A model generated the notes under the pieces. That model did no database searches. It was not told where the DNA came from and saw only the letters and a list, made by a program, of their open reading frames with translations. A stretch of 64,000 bases of DNA from positions 866,501 to 930,500 of the forward strand of contig NZ_CP015027.1 of the NCBI RefSeq assembly GCF_002077155.1, given 5' to 3'. This document shows, piece by piece, positions 8,109-16,399 of the stretch. Position numbers and translations under genes: made by a program. This DNA comes from Sporosarcina sp. P33. GTDB taxonomy: Bacteria; Bacillota; Bacilli; Bacillales_A; Planococcaceae. Numbering within the stretch: position 1 is the first letter of the stretch; each line of letters begins with the position of its first letter.

Positions 8109-9155
8109 TTAACTTCCAGAAATTGCACTATAGACAGCAGCAGAAAATTCTGCGCGTGTCGCTTCTTTCCCTATATTAAAGTTTTTTGTTTGAAACACCG
8201 TTGTCTGATCCAATGTCTTCAGAGCATGAATTGCCTCGCTAGCCCAGTGACTTGTTGGTACATCATTATAATTTGGCGCGCTTGGAACTGTCCCATCCAC
8301 TTGTTTTTGAAGGTCAAATGCACGGTCTACTATGGCTGCAAGATGTGCACGTGTAAGTTTGTCTTTTATACCAAACTCACCTGTTGAATAACCTTGAAGG
8401 ATTCCCGCTTCATTCAAAGCCGCGATATCGGCTGCATATTGGTGATCAGGCGCGACGTCCGTAAATGTCACTTCGGTGGATGCCTTTAATTTGAGCTCAC
8501 GATTTATCATTGCTGCCGCTTGACCTCGTGTAATTGTCTTTTCGGGTTTAAATGTGGAATCTTCATACCCCTTTATGACGCCAATTTCGTTTAATGCAAT
8601 GATTGCCCCGAGAGCAGGATGTTCTACAGGTAAATCTTTAAAAACTTCGCTCATCTGTTCATCTGATTGTGACTGTAATGAGTCAAAAGCTACTTTAGAA
8701 ATACTTGCTACACGTTTGGCACCAGCGTACTTTGGAGCCCAATAAGGATCTGTTTTCAAATTCGCTTTAAGTACTCCACGGCTCTTTGCTGAGATAAATT
8801 CGTTATTTCCTAAATAGATTCCCGTGTGTGAAATGCCTTTTTTGTACGTATTTGCAAAAAACACAAGATCTCCAGGCATCAGATCTTCTTTGCTTACGGA
8901 AGTACCGACCTTAAATTGATCTTCCGAAGTTCGTGGTAGACTGATGTTTAACTTGTTGAAAACGTATCGTATATAACCCGAACAATCAAACCCTGATGGA
9001 GTTGTGCCTCCGAACTGATAAGGTGTACCATAAAACTTTACGGCGTAGGATGCAATCTCATTTGAACTTGCAGCGCTGACCTTATTGAAAGTCGTAATTT
9101 GAATCGTACTAATAAGAAACACAGCCATTACTAATTGATATACACGTATTTTCAT
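8109..9155 (-). CDS. Secreted NlpC/P60 peptidoglycan hydrolase with three SLH repeats
   Basis: 348 residues; ATG at 9155 after GGGGTGG. A signal peptide (to about residue 28) precedes an NlpC/P60 domain with the catalytic Cys in FDCSGYIRYVF and the His in ISHTGIYLG. Three SLH repeats follow (FKDLPVEHPALGAIIAL..., FTDVAPDHQYAADIAAL..., YNDVPTSHWASEAIHAL...), each ending in a TR-type motif, which bind pyruvylated wall polymers. The enzyme class cuts gamma-D-glutamyl bonds in peptide stems, so the protein is a wall-bound endopeptidase. The gene stands alone between divergent or unrelated loci; bases 9156-9332 hold only its promoter region. Confidence 0.9.
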   Translation of the reverse strand: MKIRVYQLVMAVFLISTIQITTFNKVSAASSNEIASYAVKFYGTPYQFGGTTPSGFDCSGYIRYVFNKLNISLPRTSEDQFKVGTSVSKEDLMPGDLVFFANTYKKGISHTGIYLGNNEFISAKSRGVLKANLKTDPYWAPKYAGAKRVASISKVAFDSLQSQSDEQMSEVFKDLPVEHPALGAIIALNEIGVIKGYEDSTFKPEKTITRGQAAAMINRELKLKASTEVTFTDVAPDHQYAADIAALNEAGILQGYSTGEFGIKDKLTRAHLAAIVDRAFDLQKQVDGTVPSAPNYNDVPTSHWASEAIHALKTLDQTTVFQTKNFNIGKEATRAEFSAAVYSAISGS

Positions 9156-9332
9156 TTTCCACCCCAACTGTTATATTTTCTCTATTTACTCTGTACTGTT
9201 CAATTTCTAGGTTAACTTTAGCACAATGATTATGAATTTCGCTTTACAATAACATGACATTCATATTACTAATTTTAGGATTTATAATGCAGAAGTACGA
9301 AGCTTGATGAACTGAAGTTTCAAAACATAATA

Positions 9333-9361
9333 AAATGCCCAGTAAATTTTACTGGGCATTT
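9333..9361. repeat. Left 29-bp direct repeat (terminator palindrome) flanking IS1182-family element
   Basis: The palindrome AAATGCCCAGT-AAATTTT-ACTGGGCATTT directly adjoins the left end of the insertion sequence and is repeated exactly at 11071-11099. It has the form of a terminator hairpin that was duplicated on insertion. Confidence 0.85.
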
Positions 9362-9373
9362 CAGACTGTAGAC

Positions 9374-9410
9374 AAAAGGGTTGGAAATCGTCACGATTTC
9401 CAACCCTTTT
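9374..9410 (-). terminator. Terminator of the IS1182 transposase
   Basis: An 18-bp perfect stem (AAAAGGGTTGGAAATCGT) around one unpaired base, beside the left inverted repeat. On the minus strand it ends in TTTTG and would stop transposase transcription and read-out. Confidence 0.7.
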
Positions 9411-9470
9411 TCCATTTTGGCACTAAAATCAGAGAAATAATCCCGACTTGGGCTCGGATACTCCTCTGGT

Positions 9471-10829
9471 TTACGCCGTGATTGGCGTATTCCATGTCCA
9501 ATTGGCCAACTTCTTCAAATTCATGGCAGCAAAAGTTAGCATCGCCTGCATGGACAATTTTTTCAACCCTCGTTGGGTAGTCCATCGCATGCCATGCTTT
9601 TCTTTGGCATCCGCAAATACACGCTCGATCGTTTCTTTACGCTTGCCGTAGATTTCTTTGATTTCATGATGATGCCTTAAATCTTCCGCTATATCCAAGT
9701 GGTCTTGCCAGATGTGTCGCTGGATCATCTTCTGACGATTCTGACTGTGCGTACACTGGTCGATGACCGGGCAGGCTGCACAGATGGCAGGTTCAGAGGC
9801 ATACTGTCGATACCCTTCTTTCGTGGTGGTGCGGTAGTTCAAGATCTGCCCTTCCGGACAGAGATAGCAATCATGGTATTCATCATAGACGTACTCACTT
9901 TTCTTGAAGAACTCTTTCTTCGTCATTGGCCGCTTATACGGAAGAACGGGAAGCATCTGATTTTCCAACAGGTAATTCGCGATAGCTGGTGTCTTGTAGG
10001 CAGCGTCGGCAGCAACGGCAACCGGTCTTCCGACTTGATCAATAATTTTTTCTACCAATGGCTCAAGCAGCTGACTATCGTGGATATTACCTGGCGTCAC
10101 GATGTTTGCCAGCACGAATCCTTTCTCGTCTGTAGCTGCATGGAAGGAATAAGCGAATTGCTTGGTCCGTTCATCTTTTACATAGTAGCCGCTTTCCGGG
10201 TCCGTCGTGGATTCCTTGATCTCCTTGTACTCTTCCTTCTCAAACTTCTCCGGCGGAAATGGCTTCTTCCCATTTTCCACGCGGTCGATATTCAATTCTT
10301 CCTGCAGTTTCTTTTCATACGCTTTGGTCTCTTTCCGAACGACTTTCTTTTGGAACTTCCGCTTATTTGCGCTTGCCTTTACGTGAGTAGAATCGATGAA
10401 GACGTGGTCGGGGCTCAATAACCCTCTATCAGCTACTACTTTCAAGACCCGGTAGAAAATCTGTTCAAACAAATCCGTCTCTGCGAATCGGCGAATATAT
10501 TTTTTTCCGAACGTGGAGAAATGGGGAACTTCGGTATGAAAACCGAAGCCAAGGAACCAGCGGTATGCCACGTTCGTTTCGATTTCTTTAATGGTCTGCC
10601 GCATGGAGCGGATGCCGAAGGTATATTGGATGAATGTCATCTTGATTAAGACCACAGGATCGATACTGGGACGACCGATGGGTGAATACAAATCCTCGAC
10701 GAGTGGATAGATAAACGAAAAGTCGATTGTCGCGTCCAGTTTCCGCACTAAATGATCTTGCGGCACCAACTGCTCAATCGTGAGCATCTCCAACTGTTCG
10801 CGTTCATTAATCTGGTTCTTCGTCATCAT
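9471..10829 (-). CDS. IS1182-family transposase
   Basis: 452 residues from ATG at 10829 (GAGGTG upstream). The N-terminal DUF772 region (LVPQDHLVRKLDATIDFSFIYPLV, GRPSIDPVVLIKM) is followed by a DDE core: DSTHVKA with the first Asp, AVAADAAY with the second, and a C-terminal ERVFADAKEKHGMRWTTQRG that carries the Glu. A Cys-rich patch (CYLCPEG..., CAACPVIDQC) lies between them, as in other family members. The enzyme cuts and joins the element ends. Full length and undamaged, so probably active. Confidence 0.95.
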   Translation of the reverse strand: MMTKNQINEREQLEMLTIEQLVPQDHLVRKLDATIDFSFIYPLVEDLYSPIGRPSIDPVVLIKMTFIQYTFGIRSMRQTIKEIETNVAYRWFLGFGFHTEVPHFSTFGKKYIRRFAETDLFEQIFYRVLKVVADRGLLSPDHVFIDSTHVKASANKRKFQKKVVRKETKAYEKKLQEELNIDRVENGKKPFPPEKFEKEEYKEIKESTTDPESGYYVKDERTKQFAYSFHAATDEKGFVLANIVTPGNIHDSQLLEPLVEKIIDQVGRPVAVAADAAYKTPAIANYLLENQMLPVLPYKRPMTKKEFFKKSEYVYDEYHDCYLCPEGQILNYRTTTKEGYRQYASEPAICAACPVIDQCTHSQNRQKMIQRHIWQDHLDIAEDLRHHHEIKEIYGKRKETIERVFADAKEKHGMRWTTQRGLKKLSMQAMLTFAAMNLKKLANWTWNTPITA

Positions 10830-10864
10830 GTCCATCACCTCAAATAAATGTTCAACAGGTATCC

Positions 10865-10992
10865 AGTTGATTGGAGCGGAGGAGGCGACTCCTGCGGGAA
10901 CAGCACGAGCCGAAGACCCTGGACTGAGCGTAGCGAGGGAAGCGGCTGAGGCCGTGCCCGCGGAAAGCGTCCATCCGCAGCGGAAATCAACT
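10865..10992. repeat. GC-rich dispersed repeat inside the IS end
   Basis: A 128-bp GC-rich block bounded by AGTTGATT and AATCAACT, with an internal GCGACTCCTGCGGGA core. From memory, closely similar blocks are scattered through many Bacillaceae genomes, usually intergenic. It lies between the transposase start and the right inverted repeat, so the IS carries it. It stands out sharply in base composition from the surroundings. Confidence 0.6.
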
Positions 10993-11070
10993 TTTCCTGG
11001 CGTTTACTCTATTGTAAAAGAAAAAAGACTGTAGGCAAACCCCAAATTTCCGGAGTTTGTCTACAGTCTG

Positions 11071-11099
11071 AAATGCCCAGTAAATTTTACTGGGCATTT
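11071..11099. repeat. Right 29-bp direct repeat flanking IS1182-family element
   Basis: Exact second copy of the palindrome at 9333-9361, directly adjoining the right inverted repeat. Confidence 0.85.
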
Positions 11100-11100
11100 T

Positions 11101-11361
11101 ATTATCTTCGAAGAAAAAAAGTACTATATTCCAAAAGAATTAACGACGATTGAAAAAATAAATCCAGCAAACGCTATTAAAACACGCGAATTTATTTTCC
11201 AAGGCATGTGGCCAGGAGTAAACATTAATGGAAGGCAAATGAATATTTATCGAATTGATGAAGAGGTAAATCTTCATGACACAGAAATATGGGGAATTTC
11301 CAATGATAGCGGCATGGGAATGATGGGTGGAACAGTTCATCCCTTTCATGCTCAAATTTAA
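11101..11361 (+). pseudogene. C-terminal fragment of a second multicopper oxidase
   Basis: The plus-strand frame ATT ATC TTC GAA ... to TAA (11359-11361) reads EKKYYIPKELTTIEKINP, then FIFQGMWPGVNINGRQMNI, TEIWGISNDSG and GTVHPFHAQI. This resembles the part of a multicopper oxidase leading to the third copper motif HPxHxHG, which is cut short (HPFHAQ). There is no start codon context, no N-terminal two thirds and no final HCHxxxHxxxxM motif. It begins right at the IS flank and runs into a copA fragment on the opposite strand, so rearrangement at this junction is likely. Confidence 0.7.
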
Positions 11362-11374
11362 TGAAATGACTTCC

Positions 11375-11603
11375 AATACTACAACCAAAACATTCGAATT
11401 CAACTTTATCTTGAATGACGCCATATCCTAGCTTTTCGATACGTGCCGTAAAATCACATTTGTTTTTCTGGGTCATATACGATTGCCGAACTTTCCAAAG
11501 CAAAGTTGACATTTGCTTTTTCAACACCTTCAATTTTAGATAAACCCTTTTCCATACGGTTTGCACACGCAGCACATGTATTCCGTTGATCTGCAGTTGC
11601 CAT
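11375..11603 (-). pseudogene. N-terminal fragment of a second copA
   Basis: From ATG at 11603 the frame reads a first heavy-metal domain (TCAACANRMEKGLSKIEGVE, KANVNFALESSAIVYDPEKQ) nearly identical to the intact copA at 5680-3263. Small deletions near LQINGM and a TGA after PEKQM break it. The match resumes in another frame (RIEKLGYGVIQDKVEFE) and then ends. Only about 80 of 800 codons remain. A copper-operator-like palindrome still sits upstream at 11617-11633. Confidence 0.85.
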
Positions 11604-11616
11604 TTATATCCCTCCA

Positions 11617-11633
11617 ATACTATCTCGGGGTAT
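11617..11633. promoter_or_regulatory. Relic copper operator upstream of the copA fragment
   Basis: ATACTATCTCGGGGTAT has the same 17-bp ATAC...GGTAT geometry as the operator of the intact copA and the same place relative to the start codon. Confidence 0.5.
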
Positions 11634-11671
11634 GAAGATTTGAAAAAAGAAGAAGATGTAACACCTTCTAG

Positions 11672-11722
11672 TTAAGCCTGTTGCTTATTCGGTTGGCCGG
11701 TTTTCTTTGTCGATTCTGACAT
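11672..11722 (-). pseudogene. N-terminal fragment of a second csoR
   Basis: An ATG after GGGGGGTGTGATCAT opens a 16-codon frame SESTKKTGQPNKQQ, matching QESIRKTVQPNKQQ of the intact csoR, then stops. The strong ribosome site is retained. Together with the copA fragment this is a collapsed csoR-copA unit. Confidence 0.65.
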
Positions 11723-11819
11723 ATGATCACACCCCCCAATTTCTTTTATACCCCGTATCCCTAAATTAGAACTTACTTCTTGGGAGTGCAATGATCTTGT
11801 ATCGACAGTGACCACCACA

Positions 11820-12095
11820 CTACATAGTCAACAACTTTTTTATTTCTTCTTCATTTCTTTCGAATCCAATCAATACTTTCGGCTTGGTTCTCAATCCTAG
11901 AAATGATTTTTCTTTGAATACGAATGCTGGGACAACCCGCGAGCCACTTACTTTAATGAGCTCTTTCTCTTTCTCCGGTTCAACCGATAAGTCGTAGCCA
12001 ATATAGGGAATATTATGTTCTGCCAAAAATGTTTTTGCCTCTTGGCAATCTGAACATGTCGGTCTTGTATAAAGTTCAAACTGAGCATTCTTCAT
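11820..12095 (-). CDS. Glutaredoxin-family protein
   Basis: 91 residues with the redox motif CSDC at Cys14/Cys17 after the first strand (FELYTRPTCSDCQEAK), the cis-Pro signature RVVPAFVF and a C-terminal helix. It is a small cytosolic thiol-disulfide or copper-handling protein of the glutaredoxin/NrdH fold; the Ser-Asp between the cysteines is unusual compared with CPYC. AGAGGGAGGAA precedes the ATG. Its upstream 200 bp are repeated upstream of the gene at 13912-14589. Its place between metal genes suggests a thiol role in metal stress, which is inference. Confidence 0.85.
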   Translation of the reverse strand: MKNAQFELYTRPTCSDCQEAKTFLAEHNIPYIGYDLSVEPEKEKELIKVSGSRVVPAFVFKEKSFLGLRTKPKVLIGFERNEEEIKKLLTM

Positions 12096-12118
12096 ATATT
12101 CTTCCTCCCTCTATAAAT

Positions 12119-12310
12119 GTTGATGTATCAACGGTTCAACCCGTTGTAAGGGTGTCAAAAAATATTTTTTTCAACACACTGTGTAACTTTCTAGTTTGAT
12201 CTTTGAATATTCAATCCACCTTGGGTACGCTACGCGGTTACCGCTGGATAATATTGGTTGCGGTAATAATTCCATATACGATGCACTATGGATCTCCGCA
12301 TTGCTTATGA
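12119..12310. repeat. Copy 1 of a diverged ~190-bp upstream repeat
   Basis: The stretch from TGTTGATGTATCAACGGTT to ATATACGATGC...ATGGATCTCC resembles 14609-14800 in order and spacing, including an AAATATTTTTTT tract and a shared ACGCTACG motif. The leader part lies before the glutaredoxin gene, the rest runs into the non-coding end of the IS110 element. Confidence 0.65.
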
Positions 12311-12480
12311 TGACGTACCCTCCCATGTCTCTTGGCGTCTTAAGCACCTACATTCCTTCGTTCGGTCTAGTCATAAGGCGGAGGCTGGCGAAGCTCCTAT
12401 AGGGACTCACTGGTCTGATGGAAAAATATAATGCCGGCTTCTCCGTGTCATCCAATTTTCTAGTCATTCACTCAAAATAT
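12196..12480 (-). ncRNA. Non-coding IS110 end, candidate guide (bridge) RNA region
   Basis: This 285-bp non-coding part of the element contains several short inverted repeats (for example ACGCGGTTACCGC and GGCGGAGGCTGGCGAAGCTCC). A related segment survives near a relic element at 14690-14800. IS110-family recombinases are known to use an RNA from a non-coding end as a guide. Presence of an RNA here is inference from position and conservation only; strand is assumed to follow the transposase. Confidence 0.3.
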
Positions 12481-12485
12481 AATGC

Positions 12486-13763
12486 TTAGGCAGCTCTTTC
12501 GAGCTTGGGAATGTCCCTCATCATTTGCTTGGCATCAAATGCCATATGCTTCGTACAGATTGCGTGCAGTACTTTCAGTAGTTTTCCACAGAGAACTACA
12601 ATGGACTGTTTTTTCCGTAATGGGTTCACTTGCCTTGTTGTGTAATACTCGTGCAGTTGTCTAAATGCCTTGTTATGCCGGATCATCGGCATCATGACTC
12701 GGAAGAGCAGCGCACGTAGCTGGCTTCTTCCTCTTTTTGATATGCGTTTCTGTCCTTTGTGTTGTCCTGAAGAATTCTCCCTGAGTGTCAATCCCGCGAG
12801 TTTGAGTAGTTGGCGTGGATGGTCATAATGGGCGAAACTGCCGACTTCGGATAGTAGATCGATAATGGTTACGTCCCCAAGACCGGGAACTGTTTGGAGA
12901 TACTCATACTCAACCGTCATCTGAATGAGTTCAGTCAGTCTTTCTTGAAGGGACTTTAGCTCTTTTTCAAGTTGGCGATAACGTTGGACAAGTGTGGTGA
13001 TCTCAATACGGGCCATCGTATGTCCTTCTGTTACGCCAATGGAAATAAGCGCTGAATCAATGAGTTTCCTAGCTTTCGGTATCTGAGGGGACTTCAGTCC
13101 CTCGACCTGCCGATAGATCTCAACCAGTTCAATTGGCTCTTTACCCGCTACGTCGACTGGGAATGGTGTACATTCCAGTACGGCGAGTGCCATTTTACCG
13201 AAGTTAGGAAACACTTGTTGAAACTCTGGAAAATAGCGATCCGTCCAGCGAATTATCTTGTTTTTCACAGTGTTCATTTCTTCGGTGAGATTACCTCTAA
13301 GTGTCGCACCGACACGCAGCTCAGCCTCCGTCTCTTTCAAGATACGCGGATAACTGTATCGACCGTCTTTCACTAATCGGGCGATGACGAGGGCATCTTT
13401 AGCGTCGTTCTTCGTCTGGAGGTTGTCGTCAAGCTCCTTGGATTTCTTTACATGCATTGGATTACACACGACGAGGGGGATGCCCCGATCGTCGAGAAAG
13501 TAAGCTAGGTTGAGCCAGTAGTGGCCGGTCGGCTCGATGCCGATAATGACATCGGTTTTGCCAAATTGTCTCTTGGCGTCGAGAATGCATTCATAGAAGT
13601 ATTCGAATCCTTGTCTCGATTGGTAGACAGGAAACGATTTCTTAAGGAGCAGGCCACGTTCATCGACCATGCACGCATAATGTGTGCGTTTGGCGATATC
13701 CATCCCAATGACTAGCGTTTTATCGGTGACTTGATTAATTTTAGCGTTTTGCGTAAAATTCAT
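12486..13763 (-). CDS. IS110-family transposase (DEDD recombinase)
   Basis: 425 residues. The N-terminal DEDD/RuvC-like domain shows VIGMDIAKRTHYA (first Asp), IIGIEPTGHYW (Glu) and NDAKDALVIARL (last Asp pair). The C-terminal Transposase_20 domain carries LQTVPGLGDVTIIDLLSEVG and the conserved region ENSSGQHKGQKRISKRGRSQLRALLF with the nucleophile Ser expected there. ATG follows AGGAGGACTCATC. Complete and apparently intact. Confidence 0.95.
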   Translation of the reverse strand: MNFTQNAKINQVTDKTLVIGMDIAKRTHYACMVDERGLLLKKSFPVYQSRQGFEYFYECILDAKRQFGKTDVIIGIEPTGHYWLNLAYFLDDRGIPLVVCNPMHVKKSKELDDNLQTKNDAKDALVIARLVKDGRYSYPRILKETEAELRVGATLRGNLTEEMNTVKNKIIRWTDRYFPEFQQVFPNFGKMALAVLECTPFPVDVAGKEPIELVEIYRQVEGLKSPQIPKARKLIDSALISIGVTEGHTMARIEITTLVQRYRQLEKELKSLQERLTELIQMTVEYEYLQTVPGLGDVTIIDLLSEVGSFAHYDHPRQLLKLAGLTLRENSSGQHKGQKRISKRGRSQLRALLFRVMMPMIRHNKAFRQLHEYYTTRQVNPLRKKQSIVVLCGKLLKVLHAICTKHMAFDAKQMMRDIPKLERAA

Positions 13764-13911
13764 GATGAGTCCTCCTTGGTATTAAATTAGGGGTCAATTC
13801 GTGCAGATTTGACACCCCGCATCATACCAAGAGGGCTTTTTGTGTTCAAGTCCCCGAAAAAACTTCTAACAGGAATGCTCCTATTTATTTTAGGATAAAC
13901 CTCAAAAGCAT

Positions 13912-14589
13912 TTATTTTACCTCGATGACATATGAATAAACAGATACCTTGCCATTAAATTGGAACTCTGCCCATAACTTGTACTTGCCGGCTTCCGTTA
14001 TGACTGCATCAAATTGTGTTTCATTATCTGATGCTGGATGTACATGAATAAATTTTTCGGCATTTTCATCTAAAATTACGACATGGTCTAAAGCCCCTAA
14101 GTATGGTTCCGGCACTTCGCCTTTCGTATCGAATTGCAAAATGATGACCTGACCCGCTTCAAACGTAGTAGCGTTTATCTCAACCGAACGGCCATCTACT
14201 GTTTGTGTTCGTTCTTGATCAACAGCTAAATCATTTGAAGTGTGGCCAAGCTGATGAGCGTGTCCAACATGAAGATTGATTGGCGAGACCGCGTAGGATA
14301 GATTTTTTGGTGCGATATCTACAAATACTTTGTATTCGTTATCCGATAGCTCTTTTCGCAACGTATAGATGCCACCACCATGTTTTTCAGGATGACCATG
14401 GTAATACTCTTGTAGATCAGCTCTTATAATAATTAAGTGCATCTCTTTTTCATGGGAGATTCCTAATTCAGGTACGTTGCCTTCATTGTCTTTCAATTCG
14501 ATTGTAATAACGCCATCTTCGTACGAGACACTTGTTGTCAATTCACTTTCTCCAGTAACTGCGTGGTGATGTTCAGTGTGATGATCCAT
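13912..14589 (-). CDS. His-rich two-domain protein, likely copper-associated, function unknown
   Basis: 225 residues from ATG at 14589 (GGGAGG upstream). It begins DHHTEHHHAV with no signal peptide visible, then two beta-sandwich-like halves. Each half has a His motif: YYHGHPEKHGGG in the first and FIHVHPASDN in the second, each preceded by an MHLIIIR- or DHVVILD-type strand and followed by a GxYxLxxE/GKYKLWAEF-type strand. Similar HxHP modules occur next to copper ATPases and cupredoxins in Bacillales; I cannot name the family with certainty. The His clusters suggest metal binding. It is flanked by IS110 material and shares its upstream region with the glutaredoxin gene. Confidence 0.7.
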   Translation of the reverse strand: MDHHTEHHHAVTGESELTTSVSYEDGVITIELKDNEGNVPELGISHEKEMHLIIIRADLQEYYHGHPEKHGGGIYTLRKELSDNEYKVFVDIAPKNLSYAVSPINLHVGHAHQLGHTSNDLAVDQERTQTVDGRSVEINATTFEAGQVIILQFDTKGEVPEPYLGALDHVVILDENAEKFIHVHPASDNETQFDAVITEAGKYKLWAEFQFNGKVSVYSYVIEVK

Positions 14590-14608
14590 CTGAAATTCCT
14601 CCCTCTTA

Positions 14609-14800
14609 AATGTTAATGAATCAACGGTTTGACCCGCTGTCTTAGCGCCTAAAATATTTTTTGACACAACGTTAAACCATATTTATTTGATACTTGAATC
14701 TTCAAACAGACAAGGACACGCTACGTGGTAATCGTTAGATAATACTAGCCGAGGTGATGATGCTATATACGATGCGCATGGATCTCCACATAACCTCGTT
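14609..14800. repeat. Copy 2 of the ~190-bp upstream repeat, including a relic IS110 end
   Basis: Matches 12119-12310 in order: ATCAACGGTT, an AAAATATTTTTT tract, ACACGCTACGTGGTAATCG and ATATACGATGC...ATGGATCTCC. Diverged, so an older copy. It ends next to the 3' end of the MATE gene. Confidence 0.65.
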
Positions 14801-14855
14801 TTTGTTTTTATCCTTTGTGCTAGACAAAAACGGCAATGGATCTGTATGCATATGG

Positions 14856-16289
14856 CTAATAATTGTTTGCACAGCACGACATGTTTTCCTTTGTTGTTTG
14901 AGGGTGACAATGTGATTCGGGTTCTGGCGCTTTTTCAATAGCTATCCACTTTCCGCGCTTGAATTGGATTATCATCACTATTGCACGGAATGCGATATCG
15001 GTTCCTATCGCTATCCATACTCCCGCAAGCCCCCAGCCAAGTTTGATTCCAAGGAAATAAACAAGTACAGTCCTCACGGCCCACATCCCAAGACCGGTTA
15101 GATACATTGGAATTTTCGTGTTATTTGCACCCTGAAATGCACCTGTTAGCACCAATAGAACTGCTAAAAATGGCTGGAATATACCCGAGATTTTCAAAGC
15201 AATGCCTATATCTCCAATTACTTGCTGGTCTTCTGTGAAAAAACTACCAGCCCAATCGCCAAGGAAGAAAAGCGTGGCACCGAGAATGGTCATTGCACCC
15301 ACTGCGATATAAGTTGATAATTTTGCATAATGCTTAGCTTCTTCAAAGTTACCCCCACCGATTTGCTGACCAACCAAGATTGTTGCAGCAGTAGCAAACC
15401 CATAGCCAATCATGTAGGAAAATATCTCTACATTGCCTGCAATTTGGTGGGCCGCAAAGGCATTTGTTCCAAGGGCAACGACAAAACCGAAGTAGACAAT
15501 CTGCCCGGCACGCATAATAAGCCTTTCGCCAGCAGCAGGGGTGCCAAGTGTTGTAAGTTCAATCAAATGAGTCTTATCCAGACTCCAGTAATCTCTTCGG
15601 AAGGCAAGTGTTTTAACCCGGTTAACATAGTAGAATAATGCAATGCTGCCAATCAATCGTGCGATAACCGTTGCTAATGCTGCCCCTACAATACCCATCT
15701 CAGGTATGAATAAAAATCCAAAAATAAGAACATAATCCAAAACTGCATTGACAATGTTGATTACAATACTGATTTTCATTGGTGTTTTAGTATCCCCGAC
15801 CCCACGTAAAATCGCACTTAATACAAACATGAAACTCATAAGAATCGAAGGGATTCCCACAATTCTAAAATAAAGGGAACCTGCCTCAAGAACCTCAGCA
15901 TCTATCCCCATCAATTTCAATAGTGGTTCAGCAAAAAACAATGTAAGGATTCCCATTAATATACCGAATACCGCTGCAAGAACGATGGATTGCTGCGATA
16001 TATGCCTGACTTTCTCTAGTTGTTTCGCACCAAGATAGTTTGTAATCCTGACGTTGGCTGCTACCCCAATCGCCATAAATAGAGCAAAATATATGGCTAA
16101 TACTGCATTGGTTACTCCAACAGCCGTAACTTCAACCAAGCCAATTTTTGACACAAAGTATGTATCTACAAAGCCGACAAATGTCTGAAAGAAATTTTCG
16201 ATAACTGCAGGAATTGCCAGCACCATAATAATTTTTATGCGCCCTTTGTTTGTTTCCGGCATGTTAATTTTTTCATTTATGCGATTCAA
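14856..16289 (-). CDS. MATE-family efflux transporter
   Basis: 477 residues from TTG at 16289, 7 nt after AAAGGGGG; an ATG nine codons further in is the alternative. Twelve predicted membrane helices in two halves, with VLAIPAVIENFFQTFVGFVDTYFVS at the start and the mirrored ELTTLGTPAAGERLIMRAGQIV at the middle, which is the internal repeat of MATE/NorM proteins. These export cationic compounds in exchange for Na+ or H+. The C-terminus ends in an odd Cys/His-rich tail (ESHCHPQTT..., MSCCANNY). The gene is bracketed by relic IS110 sequence at 14690-14800 and 16400-16575 in the same orientation as a transposase would have. Confidence 0.92.
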   Translation of the reverse strand: MNRINEKINMPETNKGRIKIIMVLAIPAVIENFFQTFVGFVDTYFVSKIGLVEVTAVGVTNAVLAIYFALFMAIGVAANVRITNYLGAKQLEKVRHISQQSIVLAAVFGILMGILTLFFAEPLLKLMGIDAEVLEAGSLYFRIVGIPSILMSFMFVLSAILRGVGDTKTPMKISIVINIVNAVLDYVLIFGFLFIPEMGIVGAALATVIARLIGSIALFYYVNRVKTLAFRRDYWSLDKTHLIELTTLGTPAAGERLIMRAGQIVYFGFVVALGTNAFAAHQIAGNVEIFSYMIGYGFATAATILVGQQIGGGNFEEAKHYAKLSTYIAVGAMTILGATLFFLGDWAGSFFTEDQQVIGDIGIALKISGIFQPFLAVLLVLTGAFQGANNTKIPMYLTGLGMWAVRTVLVYFLGIKLGWGLAGVWIAIGTDIAFRAIVMIIQFKRGKWIAIEKAPEPESHCHPQTTKENMSCCANNY

Positions 16290-16399
16290 CTTCTGACCCC
16301 CTTTGAAAGTGGAAACTACGCTAGATGTAATCATTCCTAGATTAGATGCTGTGCGACAAAACATATTGCCTCTTAGCCTAAAATCTACACAGTTGTAGA

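Larger units (their letters stand above)
9362..11070 (-). mobile_element. IS1182-family insertion sequence, complete
   Basis: A 1709-bp element with perfect 15-bp terminal inverted repeats (CAGACTGTAGACAAA at 9362-9376 and its complement at 11056-11070), one intact transposase gene, and identical 29-bp flanking repeats. The length, single long DDE transposase and variable long target duplication agree with what is known of IS1182. Both ends can also fold on themselves (9374-9410 and 11026-11069). Intact gene and exact flanks suggest a recent insertion. Confidence 0.92.
12190..13880 (-). mobile_element. IS110-family insertion sequence (ends approximate)
   Basis: An intact IS110-type transposase gene with about 290 bp of non-coding sequence on its 3' side and about 115 bp on its 5' side. 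The outer limits are inferred from similarity to relic ends at 14690-14800 and 16400-16575, not from inverted repeats, which this family often lacks. Confidence 0.75.

Noticed and set aside
9699..10421. 240-codon plus-strand frame inside the IS1182 transposase
   Set aside because: Antisense to a complete transposase; no family features.
11140..11424. 94-codon minus-strand frame across the multicopper oxidase fragment
   Set aside because: Antisense shadow of recognisable oxidase sequence on the plus strand.
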